This document shows positions 7,548 through 15,905 of a stretch of 20,914 bases of DNA, piece after piece. This DNA is from JBHGXV01 sp041920505 (GTDB lineage: Bacteria > Bacillota > Bacilli > Brevibacillales > Brevibacillaceae). A model generated the notes under the pieces. It was not told the DNA's origin, did no database searches, and saw nothing but the letters and a program-made list of their open reading frames with translations. Numbering within the stretch: position 1 is the first letter of the stretch; every line of letters begins with the position of its first letter. The position numbers and the translations under genes are program-made. Where the stretch lies: contig JBHGXV010000054.1 in assembly GCA_041920505.1 (NCBI GenBank), forward strand, positions 1 to 20,914, in the 5' to 3' direction.

Positions 7548-8387
7548 ATGCATGTTGGCTTTGTCGGCACAGGCAGCATGGGCAGCATACTGATCGACGC
7601 GCTCATCTCTTCCCGCGCCTTGTTGCCAAACCAGATCATTGCATCCAACCGCACTCCCTCAAAGGCGGCGAGCCTGGCAAAGCGCCATCCCGGCCTGACG
7701 ATCGCTGAGAACAACGCCGGGCTGGCGGAGAAGGCGGAGGTGATCTTCCTTTGCGTAAAGCCGCTGGAATACCAAAACGCCCTGTCCCAATTCGCGGACC
7801 GACTGACCGGGCGGCATCTGCTGGTGACGATCACCAGTCCGGTGCGGCTGGCGGAGCTGGAAGACCTGGTGCCGTGTCCGGTCGTACGGGTGATCCCCAG
7901 CATTACCAACGCCGCTTGCAGCGGGTTGACCCTGGTGGAATTCGGCTCGCGCGTCACGGCCGACATCCGGCAAACCATTTTGACGCTGATGTCGCACATC
8001 AGTTGCCCGCTGGAGATCGAGGAACCCTTTTTGCGCATCGCTTCCGACATCAGCAGTTGCGGCCCGGCGTTTCTCAGTTACCTCCTGCAGGAAATGATCC
8101 GCTCCGCCCAGGAAAAGACAGGCATCTCCGGCGAAGCGGCCACGTTTCTCGCCACGCAGATGGTGATCGGGTTTGCCGAGTTGTTGAAACAGGAGATTTT
8201 TTCCCTGCCGTCTTTGCAGGAGCGCGTCTGCGTGCCGGGCGGGATCACCGGGGAAGGGCTGGCGGCACTCAAACAGGGAGTGCCCGGATTGTTCAACGAG
8301 GTGTTCAAACGGACCCACGCCAAATTCGCCGCTGACCGGCACGAAATGAGCCAGCATCTGTCCGGGCTGTCGAAACTCGAACCATAA
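7548..8387 (+). CDS. comER: ComER, pyrroline-5-carboxylate reductase-like protein
   Basis: A 279-residue member of the ProC family, close in length to ComER of B. subtilis (273). The N-terminus is a Rossmann dinucleotide-binding site (VGFVGTGSMGSILIDAL at 3-19). VKPLEY occurs in the place of the P5CR VKP motif, and the C-terminal dimerisation part contains SSCGPAFLSYLLQEM and VPGGITGEGLAAL. The ATG follows GGGAGGG by seven bases; an upstream in-frame ATG at 7494 has no ribosome binding site. In B. subtilis comER is divergent from comEABC and reported to affect sporulation and biofilm formation rather than DNA uptake. Here the symporter operon separates it from comEA. It could be a true proline biosynthesis enzyme; the neighbourhood favours ComER. 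No clear promoter was found upstream, only AT-rich DNA. Confidence 0.88.
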   Translation: MHVGFVGTGSMGSILIDALISSRALLPNQIIASNRTPSKAASLAKRHPGLTIAENNAGLAEKAEVIFLCVKPLEYQNALSQFADRLTGRHLLVTITSPVRLAELEDLVPCPVVRVIPSITNAACSGLTLVEFGSRVTADIRQTILTLMSHISCPLEIEEPFLRIASDISSCGPAFLSYLLQEMIRSAQEKTGISGEAATFLATQMVIGFAELLKQEIFSLPSLQERVCVPGGITGEGLAALKQGVPGLFNEVFKRTHAKFAADRHEMSQHLSGLSKLEP

Positions 8388-8412
8388 GCGGGAGACACAC
8401 TCTCTTCGACAT

Positions 8413-8448
8413 AAAAAAAGAGAGGCCCGTACAAGACGGGACCTCTCT
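8413..8448 (-). terminator. Rho-independent terminator after leuS
   Basis: Minus strand: arms 8448-8436 and 8430-8419 form a roughly 12-bp stem with one bulged base and a five-base loop, followed by T7 (8419-8413). It lies about 30 bases after the leuS stop. The plus strand lacks a T-run, so it is not an obvious terminator for comER. Confidence 0.88.
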
Positions 8449-8477
8449 CATTGCCGGGAATCGGCGATACCCGGTCG

Positions 8478-10946
8478 TCAGCCGACGACGATGTTCACCA
8501 GCTTGCCGGGTACGGCGATCACCTTGCGGACGGTTTTGTCGCCGATCAGCGCCCGCGCTTTTTCATGGCTGACCACCAGGGCTTCCAGTTCTTCCTTGGA
8601 CAAGCCGTTGGGGACGACCAGCTTGTCGCGCACCTTGCCGTTGATCTGGATGACGATCTCCACTTCGTCCAGTACCAGCGCGGACGGATCGTACGTCGGC
8701 CAGGTCTGTTCGTGGACGCTGCCGATTTTGCCGATCATTTGCCACAGTTCTTCAGCGATGTGCGGCGTAATCGGCGCCAGCAGCACGACCAGCGTCTCCA
8801 GCGCGAACGCGAGCGTGCCTCGGTCGGCGTCCGACGGGTAGGCGTACAGCTTGTTGACCAGTTCCATAATCGTGCTGATCGCGGTGTTGAAGGTGTACCG
8901 TTCGCCGATGTCCTCGGTCACTTTTTTGATCGCGTAATGGGTCATCCGGTACAGTTCCTTGCTTGCCTCGTTGTTCGGATTGGGCGCGGACGCCTGCGCG
9001 AACACGCCGGTGTGGCTCTCCACCAGCCGCCAGACGCGGTTGAGGAAGCGGTAGCTGCCCTCCACACCGGTGTCGGTCCAGTCGAGGTCGCGCTCCGGCG
9101 GGGCGGCAAACAGGATAAACAGCCGGACGGTGTCGGCGCCGTACTTTTCGATCATCTCGTCCGGGCTGACGACGTTGCCCTTCGATTTGGACATTTTCGC
9201 TCCGTCTTTCAGCACCATGCCCTGGGTCAAGAGACTGCGGAACGGCTCCTCGTACGATACCATGCCCGCGTCGTACAACACCTTGGTGAAGAACCGGGAG
9301 TACAAGAGGTGCAGGATGGCGTGTTCAATCCCGCCGATGTACTCGTCCACCTGCAGCCACTTGTCCGCGTTCTCCTTGGCGAACGGCAACTGCTCGTTCT
9401 TGGGATCGGTGTAGCGCAGATAGTACCACGACGAATCGATGAACGTGTCCATCGTGTCCGTCTCCCGGCGGGCGGGACCACCGCACGTCGGGCAAGTGGT
9501 GTTGACGAAGCTTTCCGACGTGGTCAGCGGATTGCGCTTGCCGTCGATGACGACGTCGTTGGGCAACATCACCGGCAACTGGTCTTTCGGCACCGGCACG
9601 ATCCCGCACGAGTCGCAGTAGATCATCGGAATCGGCGCGCCCCAGTAGCGCTGGCGGGAAACCAGCCAGTCGCGCAGGCGGTAGGAGACGGCCGGGCCGC
9701 CCTTGCCCAACTCCTGCAGGTACTCGCTGATCGCCTTGATCGCGTCGCGGTTGGGCATGCCGTCGAACCGGTCGGAATGAATCAGCGTGCCCTCCTCGGT
9801 GTAGGCAGCATCCACTCCCACTTCCTCCACCAAGAGATCCGGGGCGAGCGGATTGATCACCGCCTTGATCGGCAGGCCGTATTTTTTGGCGAAGGCGAAG
9901 TCGCGCTCGTCGTGCGCCGGAACCCCCATCACCGCGCCGGTACCGTAGTCGGGCAGGACGTAGTTGGCCACCCAGATCGGAATCTCGTCGCCGGTGAGCG
10001 GGTGTTTGGCATACGCGCCGGTAAACAGGCCGATCTTTTCCGCGTCGGTCGCGGTGCGGGCGATATCGCTCGCTTTTTTCATCTGCTCGATGAAGTCGAG
10101 CACCTCCGCTTCCTGCGGTTTGCCCGCGATCAACCGGGTCACGAGCGGATGTTCAGGCGCGAGCACCATGTACGTGACGCCGTACAAGGTGTCCGGCCGG
10201 GTTGTAAACACGGTCACCTGCTCGTCGCCCAGTTCGGGAACGGTAAAAATCACGTTGGCCCCTTCGCTCTTGCCGATCCAGTTTTTCTGCATCGTGCGCA
10301 CCTTTTCCGGCCAGCGCGGCAGATGATCCAGGTCGTTGAGCAGCCGCTCCGCGTAATCGGTGATGCGGAAGAACCACTGCTCCAGGTCTTTTTTCGTCAC
10401 TTCCGAGTCGCAGCGCCAGCACAAGCCGTCGATCACCTGTTCGTTGGCGAGCACCGTCGAGCATTCCGGACACCAGTTGACCGACGCCCGCTTGCGGTAC
10501 GCCAGCCCGCGCTCATAGAAGGTCAAGAACAGCCACTGCGTCCACTTGTAGTAGTCGGGCGAGCAGGTGGTCACTTCGCGCGACCAGTCGATGCTGACGC
10601 CGAGGCGTTGCAGTTGTCCTTTCATGTACTCAATGTTCTCGTAGGTCCACTTGGCCGGCTGCGCCCCGTATTTGACAGCGGCGTTTTCCGCCGGCAGCCC
10701 GAAGGCGTCCCACCCCATCGGATGCAGAACCTGGTACCCGTTCATCCGCTTCAGCCGGGCGATGATGTCGCCGATCGAATAGACGCGCATGTGTCCCATG
10801 TGCAACCGGCCCGAGGGATACGGGAACTGCTCCAGACAGTAGAATTTCGGTTTGTTGCCGGCTTCGTTTGTGCTATGGCCCTGTTTTTCCTTCCATACTT
10901 GCTGCCACTTACTTTCGATCGCAGCCGGATCGTATTGCTTCGCCAT
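8478..10946 (-). CDS. leuS: Leucyl-tRNA synthetase
   Basis: It charges tRNA-Leu with leucine. The product is 822 residues, normal for bacterial LeuS. The class I signature HMGH is at 49-52 (FPYPSGRLHMGH) and KMSKS at 584-588. Between them lie the Zn-binding Cys pairs (CPEC, CWRC), the CP1 editing domain (VFTTRPDTLYGVTYMVLAPEH, GTGAVMGVPAHDERD), and the TCPTCGG second zinc ribbon. The anticodon-binding domain and the C-terminal tRNA-binding tail (INGKVRDKL) are complete. The ATG follows GAGGAGG by nine bases; the frame stays open upstream into the T-box leader, but that part is untranslated RNA. Expression should rise when uncharged tRNA-Leu accumulates. Confidence 0.98.
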   Translation of the reverse strand: MAKQYDPAAIESKWQQVWKEKQGHSTNEAGNKPKFYCLEQFPYPSGRLHMGHMRVYSIGDIIARLKRMNGYQVLHPMGWDAFGLPAENAAVKYGAQPAKWTYENIEYMKGQLQRLGVSIDWSREVTTCSPDYYKWTQWLFLTFYERGLAYRKRASVNWCPECSTVLANEQVIDGLCWRCDSEVTKKDLEQWFFRITDYAERLLNDLDHLPRWPEKVRTMQKNWIGKSEGANVIFTVPELGDEQVTVFTTRPDTLYGVTYMVLAPEHPLVTRLIAGKPQEAEVLDFIEQMKKASDIARTATDAEKIGLFTGAYAKHPLTGDEIPIWVANYVLPDYGTGAVMGVPAHDERDFAFAKKYGLPIKAVINPLAPDLLVEEVGVDAAYTEEGTLIHSDRFDGMPNRDAIKAISEYLQELGKGGPAVSYRLRDWLVSRQRYWGAPIPMIYCDSCGIVPVPKDQLPVMLPNDVVIDGKRNPLTTSESFVNTTCPTCGGPARRETDTMDTFIDSSWYYLRYTDPKNEQLPFAKENADKWLQVDEYIGGIEHAILHLLYSRFFTKVLYDAGMVSYEEPFRSLLTQGMVLKDGAKMSKSKGNVVSPDEMIEKYGADTVRLFILFAAPPERDLDWTDTGVEGSYRFLNRVWRLVESHTGVFAQASAPNPNNEASKELYRMTHYAIKKVTEDIGERYTFNTAISTIMELVNKLYAYPSDADRGTLAFALETLVVLLAPITPHIAEELWQMIGKIGSVHEQTWPTYDPSALVLDEVEIVIQINGKVRDKLVVPNGLSKEELEALVVSHEKARALIGDKTVRKVIAVPGKLVNIVVG

Positions 10947-10977
10947 CAGTCTTGCCTCCTCAACATGCAAGTAAAGT

Positions 10978-11024
10978 AAAAAAACCTCCCATCTCCAACA
11001 GCTTGCTGTCAGGGACGAGAGGTT
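10978..11024 (-). terminator. T-box conditional terminator of leuS
   Basis: On the minus strand AACCTC (11024-11019) and the bases after it pair with a GGGAGGTT-ending arm (down to 10983), with G-U pairs and one mismatch, then T7 (10984-10978). The 5' arm includes TCCCT, which can alternatively pair with AGGG of the T-box motif to form the antiterminator. Confidence 0.88.
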
Positions 11025-11274
11025 GTCATTCCCGCGGTACCACCCTTGATTGACGAACCGCCGCGCTCGGCCGGTCCGCCCACTCTTCTCTTCCGTAACG
11101 TGGAATCGACGCTCCTCCTTACGCAACCGACCGTAATGACCGGACGGCCTTCGGGAGAAGAGCATAGAGGCCAGTTCCACAAAACGCCGGGTTGACTCGC
11201 ACCGTCCGTCAACTCTCTGGGTCGCGTACCCTTTGTGTACTCCTCCTCATCATCGCTGTCCATATGCCATATAT
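10978..11274 (-). promoter_or_regulatory. T-box leader (leucine, CUG specifier)
   Basis: This transcribed leader senses tRNA-Leu charging. The conserved T-box AGGGTGGTACCGCGG is on the minus strand at 11046-11032. Stem I contains AGAGAG followed by GTTGAC...GTCAAC (11213-11208 with 11196-11191), whose loop has GGTGCGA, the usual distal-loop motif. The specifier is read as CTG at 11174-11172 inside GGAACTGGCC, a Leu codon that agrees with the downstream gene; Bacillus leuS leaders more often use CUC. An antiterminator and a terminator are both drawable. An 84-codon open frame in this region is incidental. Confidence 0.95.
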
Positions 11275-11280
11275 GTGTCG

Positions 11281-11310
11281 ATTATAGTCAAACCGTTTCC
11301 GCCGTGTCAA
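11281..11310 (-). promoter_or_regulatory. Consensus sigma-A promoter of leuS
   Basis: Minus strand TTGACA (11310-11305), an 18-base spacer and TATAAT (11286-11281): both hexamers are perfect. The -35 starts four bases after the yqeM stop codon, and no terminator separates the two genes, so some read-through from the yqeG-yqeM operon is likely. Confidence 0.95.
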
Positions 11311-11313
11311 CGC

Positions 11314-12051
11314 CTACGGCCTGCGGGCGGCAAAAAACAGGCGCTCGCTCTGTTCGCCGGGCGGCTGGTCGGTGAAATCGGCGGTGAGCCGAATGTCGAC
11401 AAATCCCGCTTCGCGCAGCCAGCCCAGCATCAACAGCGGCTGGTAGGCGCGCTGCCGGTGGTCTTCCTCAAGGCGCCGGTACAATCCTGAGTCCGTGCGC
11501 AGGAAAAAGGTGAGCTGATGCTCCACCTCAAGCCGCAGCGGATCACAGAAGCACTGCCAGATGTAGTTGATCTCCTCGTCCACCCAGGCGAACGTGTTGT
11601 TGCCGAAGATGTGCAGGATTTTATAAGGGCTGTGGACGTCAAACAGAAACGTTCCACCCGGGCGCAGGTGCGCAAACACACGGGTAAACGTGCGTTTTAC
11701 GTCCGCTTCGTCCGTCAGGTAGCTGAGCGAGTCGCAGCAGGCGATCACCGCGTCGGCGACGGGGACGTCCAGGTCGCGCATGTCCTGTTCAACCCAGGTT
11801 ACCTCCGCCTTTTCGCGCAGCATCTTTTCGTAGGCGACGGCGAGCATGTCTGCCGACAGGTCCACACCGACGACGCGGTAGCCCCGTCTGGACAACGGGA
11901 TGGCGATGTTGCCTGTGCCGCAGCCCAGGTCGATCACGCTAAGCGGCCGCTGCGGCTGGCTCCAGTTCTTTTCCAGCCAGGCGAGCCATTGATCGTACGG
12001 GGTGTCGGCCATCAGTGCGTCGTAGACGGCGGCCAAATGGGTGTACGCCAT
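11314..12051 (-). CDS. yqeM: YqeM-like class I SAM-dependent methyltransferase
   Basis: A 245-residue cytoplasmic methyltransferase with an intact SAM-binding motif VIDLGCGTGN (39-48), the acidic end of strand 2 (GVDLSADML) and motif LRPGGTFLFDVHSPYK. The substrate is unknown for this family. The ATG starts one base after the rsfS stop codon (TAAAATG), so translation is probably coupled. It is the last gene of the yqeG-yqeM operon, in the same position as yqeM in B. subtilis. No terminator follows; the leuS promoter begins almost immediately. Confidence 0.9.
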   Translation of the reverse strand: MAYTHLAAVYDALMADTPYDQWLAWLEKNWSQPQRPLSVIDLGCGTGNIAIPLSRRGYRVVGVDLSADMLAVAYEKMLREKAEVTWVEQDMRDLDVPVADAVIACCDSLSYLTDEADVKRTFTRVFAHLRPGGTFLFDVHSPYKILHIFGNNTFAWVDEEINYIWQCFCDPLRLEVEHQLTFFLRTDSGLYRRLEEDHRQRAYQPLLMLGWLREAGFVDIRLTADFTDQPPGEQSERLFFAARRP

Positions 12052-12052
12052 T

Positions 12053-12409
12053 TTAGCCTTCCAGATCGAACGTCACGCGGGGCGCGTCTCCCCACAGCCG
12101 TTCGAGGTTGTAAAACTCGCGCTCTTCGCGGTGGAACACGTGGACAACGACGTCTCCGAGATCAATCAGGACCCAACGGCCCGCCTCGGCTCCTTCGATG
12201 CCGCGCACGTCGTAGCCGCGTTTGTGCGCCTGGTCGCGGATTTCATTCACGATGGCCTGCACCTGCCGTTCGTTGTTCCCGTGGCAGACGATGAAGTATT
12301 CGGCGATGATCGAGAGCTTGCTGATGTCCATCACAACGATGTTTTCCGCCTTCTTGTCGGCGGCCGCCTTCACCACCGTGCGAGCCAACTCCTCCGTTAC
12401 TTTTACCAT
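12053..12409 (-). CDS. rsfS: Ribosomal silencing factor RsfS
   Basis: RsfS binds L14 (uL14) of the 50S subunit and blocks joining with 30S when nutrients are short. The 118 residues match the Iojap/RsfS family throughout: KAENIVVMDISKLS, DYFIV-like EYFIVCHGNNERQVQAI, and WVLIDLGDVVVHVFHREEREFYNLERLW. The ATG overlaps the yqeK stop by one base (TGATG) and follows AGGAGG by six bases; a TTG one codon earlier is too close to that site. It sits between yqeK and yqeM as in other Bacillales. Confidence 0.96.
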   Translation of the reverse strand: MVKVTEELARTVVKAAADKKAENIVVMDISKLSIIAEYFIVCHGNNERQVQAIVNEIRDQAHKRGYDVRGIEGAEAGRWVLIDLGDVVVHVFHREEREFYNLERLWGDAPRVTFDLEG

Positions 12410-12987
12410 CAAATCCCTCCTGCCGTGATGAGATCGTTGTACGCCAAAAGCGTCAAGGGGTAAACGCGTCTGTTCTGTTCGATCAAATGAGTGATCGTGC
12501 CGCCGAGCGCCTGGGCGAGCGCCTGATCCAGGCTGGTCTTGGCCAGGCGGCGAATGTCGTCGACGCCGGGAAAGTCCCGGTTCGGCTCGATATAATCGGC
12601 GAGACAGACCACTTTTTCCAACAGCGACATGCCCGGCCGGCCGGTCGTGTGGTAACGGACCGCCTGCAACACGTCAGGCTCGGTGATGCCCAGCTCGGTC
12701 TGGATCACGATCGCGCCGACAAAAGCGTGCCACAGTTCCTTCTCGCCGCGGATCACGTCGTCGGGGAAATCGTAGCGGTACAGGTACTGGCGCATCCGTT
12801 CGACGGGCCAGCACTTGCAGTAGTCGTGCGTAAGACCCGCCAGCTCCGCCTTGTCGGGATCGGCCCCGTACCGCTCGGCCAGCGCGCGGGCGGTCGCCGC
12901 CACGCCCAGTGTATGCGTGTAGCGCTTTTCATTCATCTGCGCCCGCACCTGGGCCAGGAGCTTCTCTTTGTCAGCCAACAGGTCCAT
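12409..12987 (-). CDS. yqeK: YqeK, HD-domain Ap4A hydrolase
   Basis: A 192-residue HD-domain phosphohydrolase of the family shown in other Firmicutes to cleave diadenosine tetraphosphate symmetrically to ADP. The metal ligands are all present: RYTHTLGVA (His25), HD at 54-55, WHAFVGA (His87), RYHTTGR (His113) and the Asp131 of LADYIEPNRDFPGV, which is the family hallmark. The start overlaps the nadD end by 17 bases, and GAGG stands just before the ATG. HDYAK of many relatives reads HDYCK here. Confidence 0.94.
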   Translation of the reverse strand: MDLLADKEKLLAQVRAQMNEKRYTHTLGVAATARALAERYGADPDKAELAGLTHDYCKCWPVERMRQYLYRYDFPDDVIRGEKELWHAFVGAIVIQTELGITEPDVLQAVRYHTTGRPGMSLLEKVVCLADYIEPNRDFPGVDDIRRLAKTSLDQALAQALGGTITHLIEQNRRVYPLTLLAYNDLITAGGI

Positions 12988-13561
12988 ACAATCCTCGCTC
13001 CTTTATATAGCGTTCCACCGCAGGGGGCAAAAGGTAGCGCAGACTTTTGCCGGCCCGGACCTTTTCCCGGATGAGCGACGAGGACAACTCCCACTGCGGC
13101 ATCTTTACAAACGTGACGTACTCGGCCAGCTCTCCCGGATTGGGCGACGCTTTCGGCCGCGCCAGTCCGATGAAGCGGACCAGCCGCTTCAGTTCGTCGA
13201 AGCGGTGCCACTTGGGCAGCATCTCCACCATGTCGCCGCCAAGGATGAAAAAAAACGCGCAGTCGGGATGCCGCCGGACCAGTTCGCGCATCGTGTCCAC
13301 GGTGTACGACGGCCCCTCGCGCCCAAGTTCCACATCGGTGGCGCGAAATGCCGGATGATCGGCGATCGCCAGCTCCACCATGCGCAGGCGATCAGACGCC
13401 GCCGAAATCCCTTGCCCCGCCTTGTGCGGCGGAATCCGCGCCGGCATGAACCAGACTTCGTCCAGCTCCGCCTGTTCCCGCGCCTGTTCGGCCGCGAGCA
13501 GGTGGCCAAAGTGGATCGGATCAAACGTGCCGCCGAAGATCCCGATTCGTTTCTGTCTCAC
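12971..13561 (-). CDS. nadD: Nicotinate-nucleotide adenylyltransferase
   Basis: It joins ATP and nicotinate mononucleotide to give deamido-NAD, an essential step of NAD synthesis. The product is 196 residues. The nucleotidyltransferase signature GGTFDPIHFGHL is at 10-21, with His17 and His20 in the active site. FFILGGDMVEMLPKW and the C-terminal SSSLIR (160-165; usually S-S/T-x-IR) are present. The start is a GTG 11 bases after the yhbY stop, with only a modest GAGG site, which suggests coupling to yhbY. It overlaps yqeK by 17 bases. Confidence 0.96.
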   Translation of the reverse strand: MRQKRIGIFGGTFDPIHFGHLLAAEQAREQAELDEVWFMPARIPPHKAGQGISAASDRLRMVELAIADHPAFRATDVELGREGPSYTVDTMRELVRRHPDCAFFFILGGDMVEMLPKWHRFDELKRLVRFIGLARPKASPNPGELAEYVTFVKMPQWELSSSLIREKVRAGKSLRYLLPPAVERYIKERGLYGPVG

Positions 13562-13572
13562 GTGCGGCCGCC

Positions 13573-13863
13573 TCAGGGCAGAGTGATCGTCTTGTGTTCG
13601 CGCGACTCTTTGTACAACACGACGGTGTGGCCGATCAGTTGCACCAGTTCGGCCTGTGCCCCGGCGGCAAGGGCTTGGGCCACTTCGTGTTTGTCGTCCA
13701 GGTTGTTTTGCAAGATCGACACCTTGATCAGTTCGCGCGCTTCCAGCGCTTCCTTGATCTGGGTGATCATGTTTTCATTGACGCCGCCCTTGCCCACCTG
13801 GAAAATCGGGTCGAGATGGTGGGCGAGCGAACGCAGGTAACGCTTCTGTTTACCGGTAAGCAT
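13573..13863 (-). CDS. yhbY: YhbY-family CRM-domain RNA-binding protein
   Basis: A 96-residue protein made of a single CRM domain, which binds RNA and is linked to 50S subunit assembly. The GxxG loop is visible as VGKGGVNEN (23-31), preceded by LTGKQKRYLRSLAHHLDPIFQ and followed by LIKVSIL and the C-terminal GHTVVLYKESREHK. The ATG begins right after the aroE stop, with AAGGAGG seven bases upstream. In B. subtilis the equivalent gene is yqeI. Confidence 0.95.
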   Translation of the reverse strand: MLTGKQKRYLRSLAHHLDPIFQVGKGGVNENMITQIKEALEARELIKVSILQNNLDDKHEVAQALAAGAQAELVQLIGHTVVLYKESREHKTITLP

Positions 13864-14718
13864 CTAGTTTCCTCCTTGTTGGAGCTGTCGCAGCACGGTT
13901 TCTCGCATCAGCCGGGCCGGCGCTTCGCGGTTGGTCCACAGTTCAAACGCCAGCGCCCCCTGGTTGACGAACATGCCGACGCCGGAATGGGTGACGGCAC
14001 CCGTCTCGCGGGCGTGGCGCAACAGCTTGGTCTCCAGCGGGTTGTAGATCAGGTCGCTCACGACCAGTTTGTCGTGCAGCCACTCGCCGGGGATCGGCAT
14101 CTCGTCGACGTGCGGGTACATGCCGATCGAGGTGGTGTTGATCAACAGCGTGGCGTCAGCCACCGCGGCGGCAAATTCGTGCGGCTCCAGCGCCCTGGCT
14201 TCCACCAGCGGGTGCAGTTGCTCCGCCAGCCGCTCTGCTTTTTCCCGCGAACGGTTGATGATGCGGATCGCTTTCACCCCTTTTTCCGCCAGCGTGCAGG
14301 CGACGGCGCGAGCCGCCCCGCCGGCTCCCAGCATGGTCACGACCTGCTTCGTCAGGTCAATCCCCGTCTCCTCCACCAGCGAGCGGACGTAGCCCATTCC
14401 GTCGGTGTTGTAGCCGATCAGCCGCCCGTCCTCGTTGACCACGGTGTTGACCGCGCCGATCCGTTGGGCCAGCGGGTCGATCTCATCCAGAAACGGCAGG
14501 ATCGCCACCTTGTGCGGAATGGTCACGTTCACGCCGCGCAGCCCGAGGGCGCGGATGCCGGCCACGGCGTCTTCCAGCCGCTCCGGCGGCACGTCGAAGG
14601 CGGCGTAGGCGAAATCGCAGCCGATCTCGGCAAACGCGGTGTTGTGCATCAACGGCGATTGCGAATGGTGAACGGGATGTCCAAAGAGTCCCACAATCAT
14701 TGTTTTACTGGTGATCAT
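13864..14718 (-). CDS. aroE: Shikimate dehydrogenase
   Basis: It reduces 3-dehydroshikimate with NADPH in the aromatic amino acid pathway. The product is 284 residues. The substrate site shows HSQSPLMHN (18-26), NVTIPHK with the catalytic Lys70, and NTDGMGY (104-110). The NADP-binding loop is GAGGAARA (131-138), with NRSREKAERL downstream, the Arg that favours NADP. SGVGMFVNQGALAFELWT closes the protein as in the family. AAGGAGA precedes the ATG; the frame is open farther upstream into yqeH but without a usable site. It lies 38 bases after yqeH. Confidence 0.96.
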   Translation of the reverse strand: MITSKTMIVGLFGHPVHHSQSPLMHNTAFAEIGCDFAYAAFDVPPERLEDAVAGIRALGLRGVNVTIPHKVAILPFLDEIDPLAQRIGAVNTVVNEDGRLIGYNTDGMGYVRSLVEETGIDLTKQVVTMLGAGGAARAVACTLAEKGVKAIRIINRSREKAERLAEQLHPLVEARALEPHEFAAAVADATLLINTTSIGMYPHVDEMPIPGEWLHDKLVVSDLIYNPLETKLLRHARETGAVTHSGVGMFVNQGALAFELWTNREAPARLMRETVLRQLQQGGN

Positions 14719-14756
14719 CGGTTTCTCCTTTCCCTGGGAAAACGCGAACGCGTACC

Positions 14757-15905
14757 TTAGATCAGCGCCCGGCGAACGCCGACGCTGACGCCTTTGGGAG
14801 CGTGCACCTCTACGTACGCCGGTTGTTTTCCTTGCAAGGTCACCCACCCCAGACCGGAGATGACGATGTCCGCCGAACCATTGGGCGGGATTTTGAACGA
14901 ATGGCGGACAAGCGGCGGCAGTTGGCTGGCCGCTTCCCTGCCGGTCGGCGGGGCGAGCAGTTCGCCGTGGTGTTTGGCCAAAAGTTCGTCCGCCCTCTCC
15001 AGCTTGGTGCGGTGAATGTTCAAACTGTTGGCGACGTAGACGACAAACGGCTGGTGCGGTCCGCGCACGAAGTCGACGCGAGCCAGGCCGCCGAGGTAAA
15101 GCGTCTGCCCCTCGTCAAGCTGGTAGACTTTGGCGTTGATCCGCGAAGACGGTGTGATCGTCCGCAGGTCTTTGGGCGTGATCATGTGGCCGATCTGGTC
15201 GCGGTTGATGATCCCCGGCGTGTCGTAGATCGAGCGGCCGTCTTCCAGCGGAATCTCGATTTTGTCCAGCGTCGTGCCGGGAAACGGCGAGGTGGTGATC
15301 TCCACGTCGGCCGAGCCGTAATCGTGGACGATCCGGTTGATCAGCGTGGATTTGCCCACATTGGTCACGCCGACGATGTAGACGTCCCGTCCACGGCGCA
15401 ACTCGCCGATTTTCGCCAGCAACTCGTCGATGCCCACGCCTTTGGCGGCGCTGACCAGAACGACGTCGGCAGGGCGCAGGCCGCGCTCCTTGGCTTCGTA
15501 CTGCATCCAGTTGCGCACGCGGTTCAAGTTGATGTTTTTCGGCAACAGGTCGACCTTGTTGCCGACCAGAAGGATCGGGTTGCCGCCGACGAAACGGGGC
15601 AGGCCGCGCAGCCACGACCCTTGAAAATCAAAGATGTCGACCACCATCACGACAAGGCTGTCGGTGGCGCCGATTCCGTTGAGAATGCGCAAAAAATCGT
15701 CGTCGTCCATCTCCACCGGCGCCACTTCGTTGTAGTGTCTGATTCTAAAGCAGCGCTGGCAGACGATGACCTCACGGGCCAGAGCCGACGGCGGCGTATA
15801 GCCGGGCTTCGCCTTGTCCTCTGTTTGGATCTGCACGCCGCATCCGGCGCAATGCACCGGCTCGTCCGTTGCCGGTTGTGCGGTTACGCGTTGTTGTTCT
15901 TCCAC
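14757..15905 (-). CDS. yqeH: YqeH, circularly permuted GTPase of 30S assembly
   Basis: A ribosome-assembly GTPase needed for 30S biogenesis and 16S rRNA maturation. The product is 382 residues from the preferred GTG (366 in B. subtilis). An N-terminal zinc finger (Cys19, Cys22, Cys49, Cys52) precedes the GTPase, whose motifs occur in permuted order: NKVD (116-119), SAAKG (132-136), the P-loop GVTNVGKST (159-167) and DTPG (208-211). A C-terminal RNA-binding region follows. The GTG at 15905 has GAGAGGG nine bases upstream and overlaps yqeG by 22 bases; an earlier TTG at 15935 (392 residues) lacks such a site, so the start is likely but not certain. Confidence 0.94.
   Translation of the reverse strand: MEEQQRVTAQPATDEPVHCAGCGVQIQTEDKAKPGYTPPSALAREVIVCQRCFRIRHYNEVAPVEMDDDDFLRILNGIGATDSLVVMVVDIFDFQGSWLRGLPRFVGGNPILLVGNKVDLLPKNINLNRVRNWMQYEAKERGLRPADVVLVSAAKGVGIDELLAKIGELRRGRDVYIVGVTNVGKSTLINRIVHDYGSADVEITTSPFPGTTLDKIEIPLEDGRSIYDTPGIINRDQIGHMITPKDLRTITPSSRINAKVYQLDEGQTLYLGGLARVDFVRGPHQPFVVYVANSLNIHRTKLERADELLAKHHGELLAPPTGREAASQLPPLVRHSFKIPPNGSADIVISGLGWVTLQGKQPAYVEVHAPKGVSVGVRRALI

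Noticed and set aside
8451..10979. 842-codon plus-strand open frame antisense to leuS
   Set aside because: leuS is unmistakable on the minus strand with its motifs and T-box; this frame arises from GC-biased third positions of leuS codons.
11009..11263. 84-codon minus-strand frame before leuS
   Set aside because: It lies wholly inside the T-box leader, and its sequence is explained by the RNA structure.
13594..14760. 388-codon plus-strand frame antisense to yhbY and aroE
   Set aside because: Shadow of aroE codon bias; both minus-strand genes have clear motifs and ribosome binding sites.
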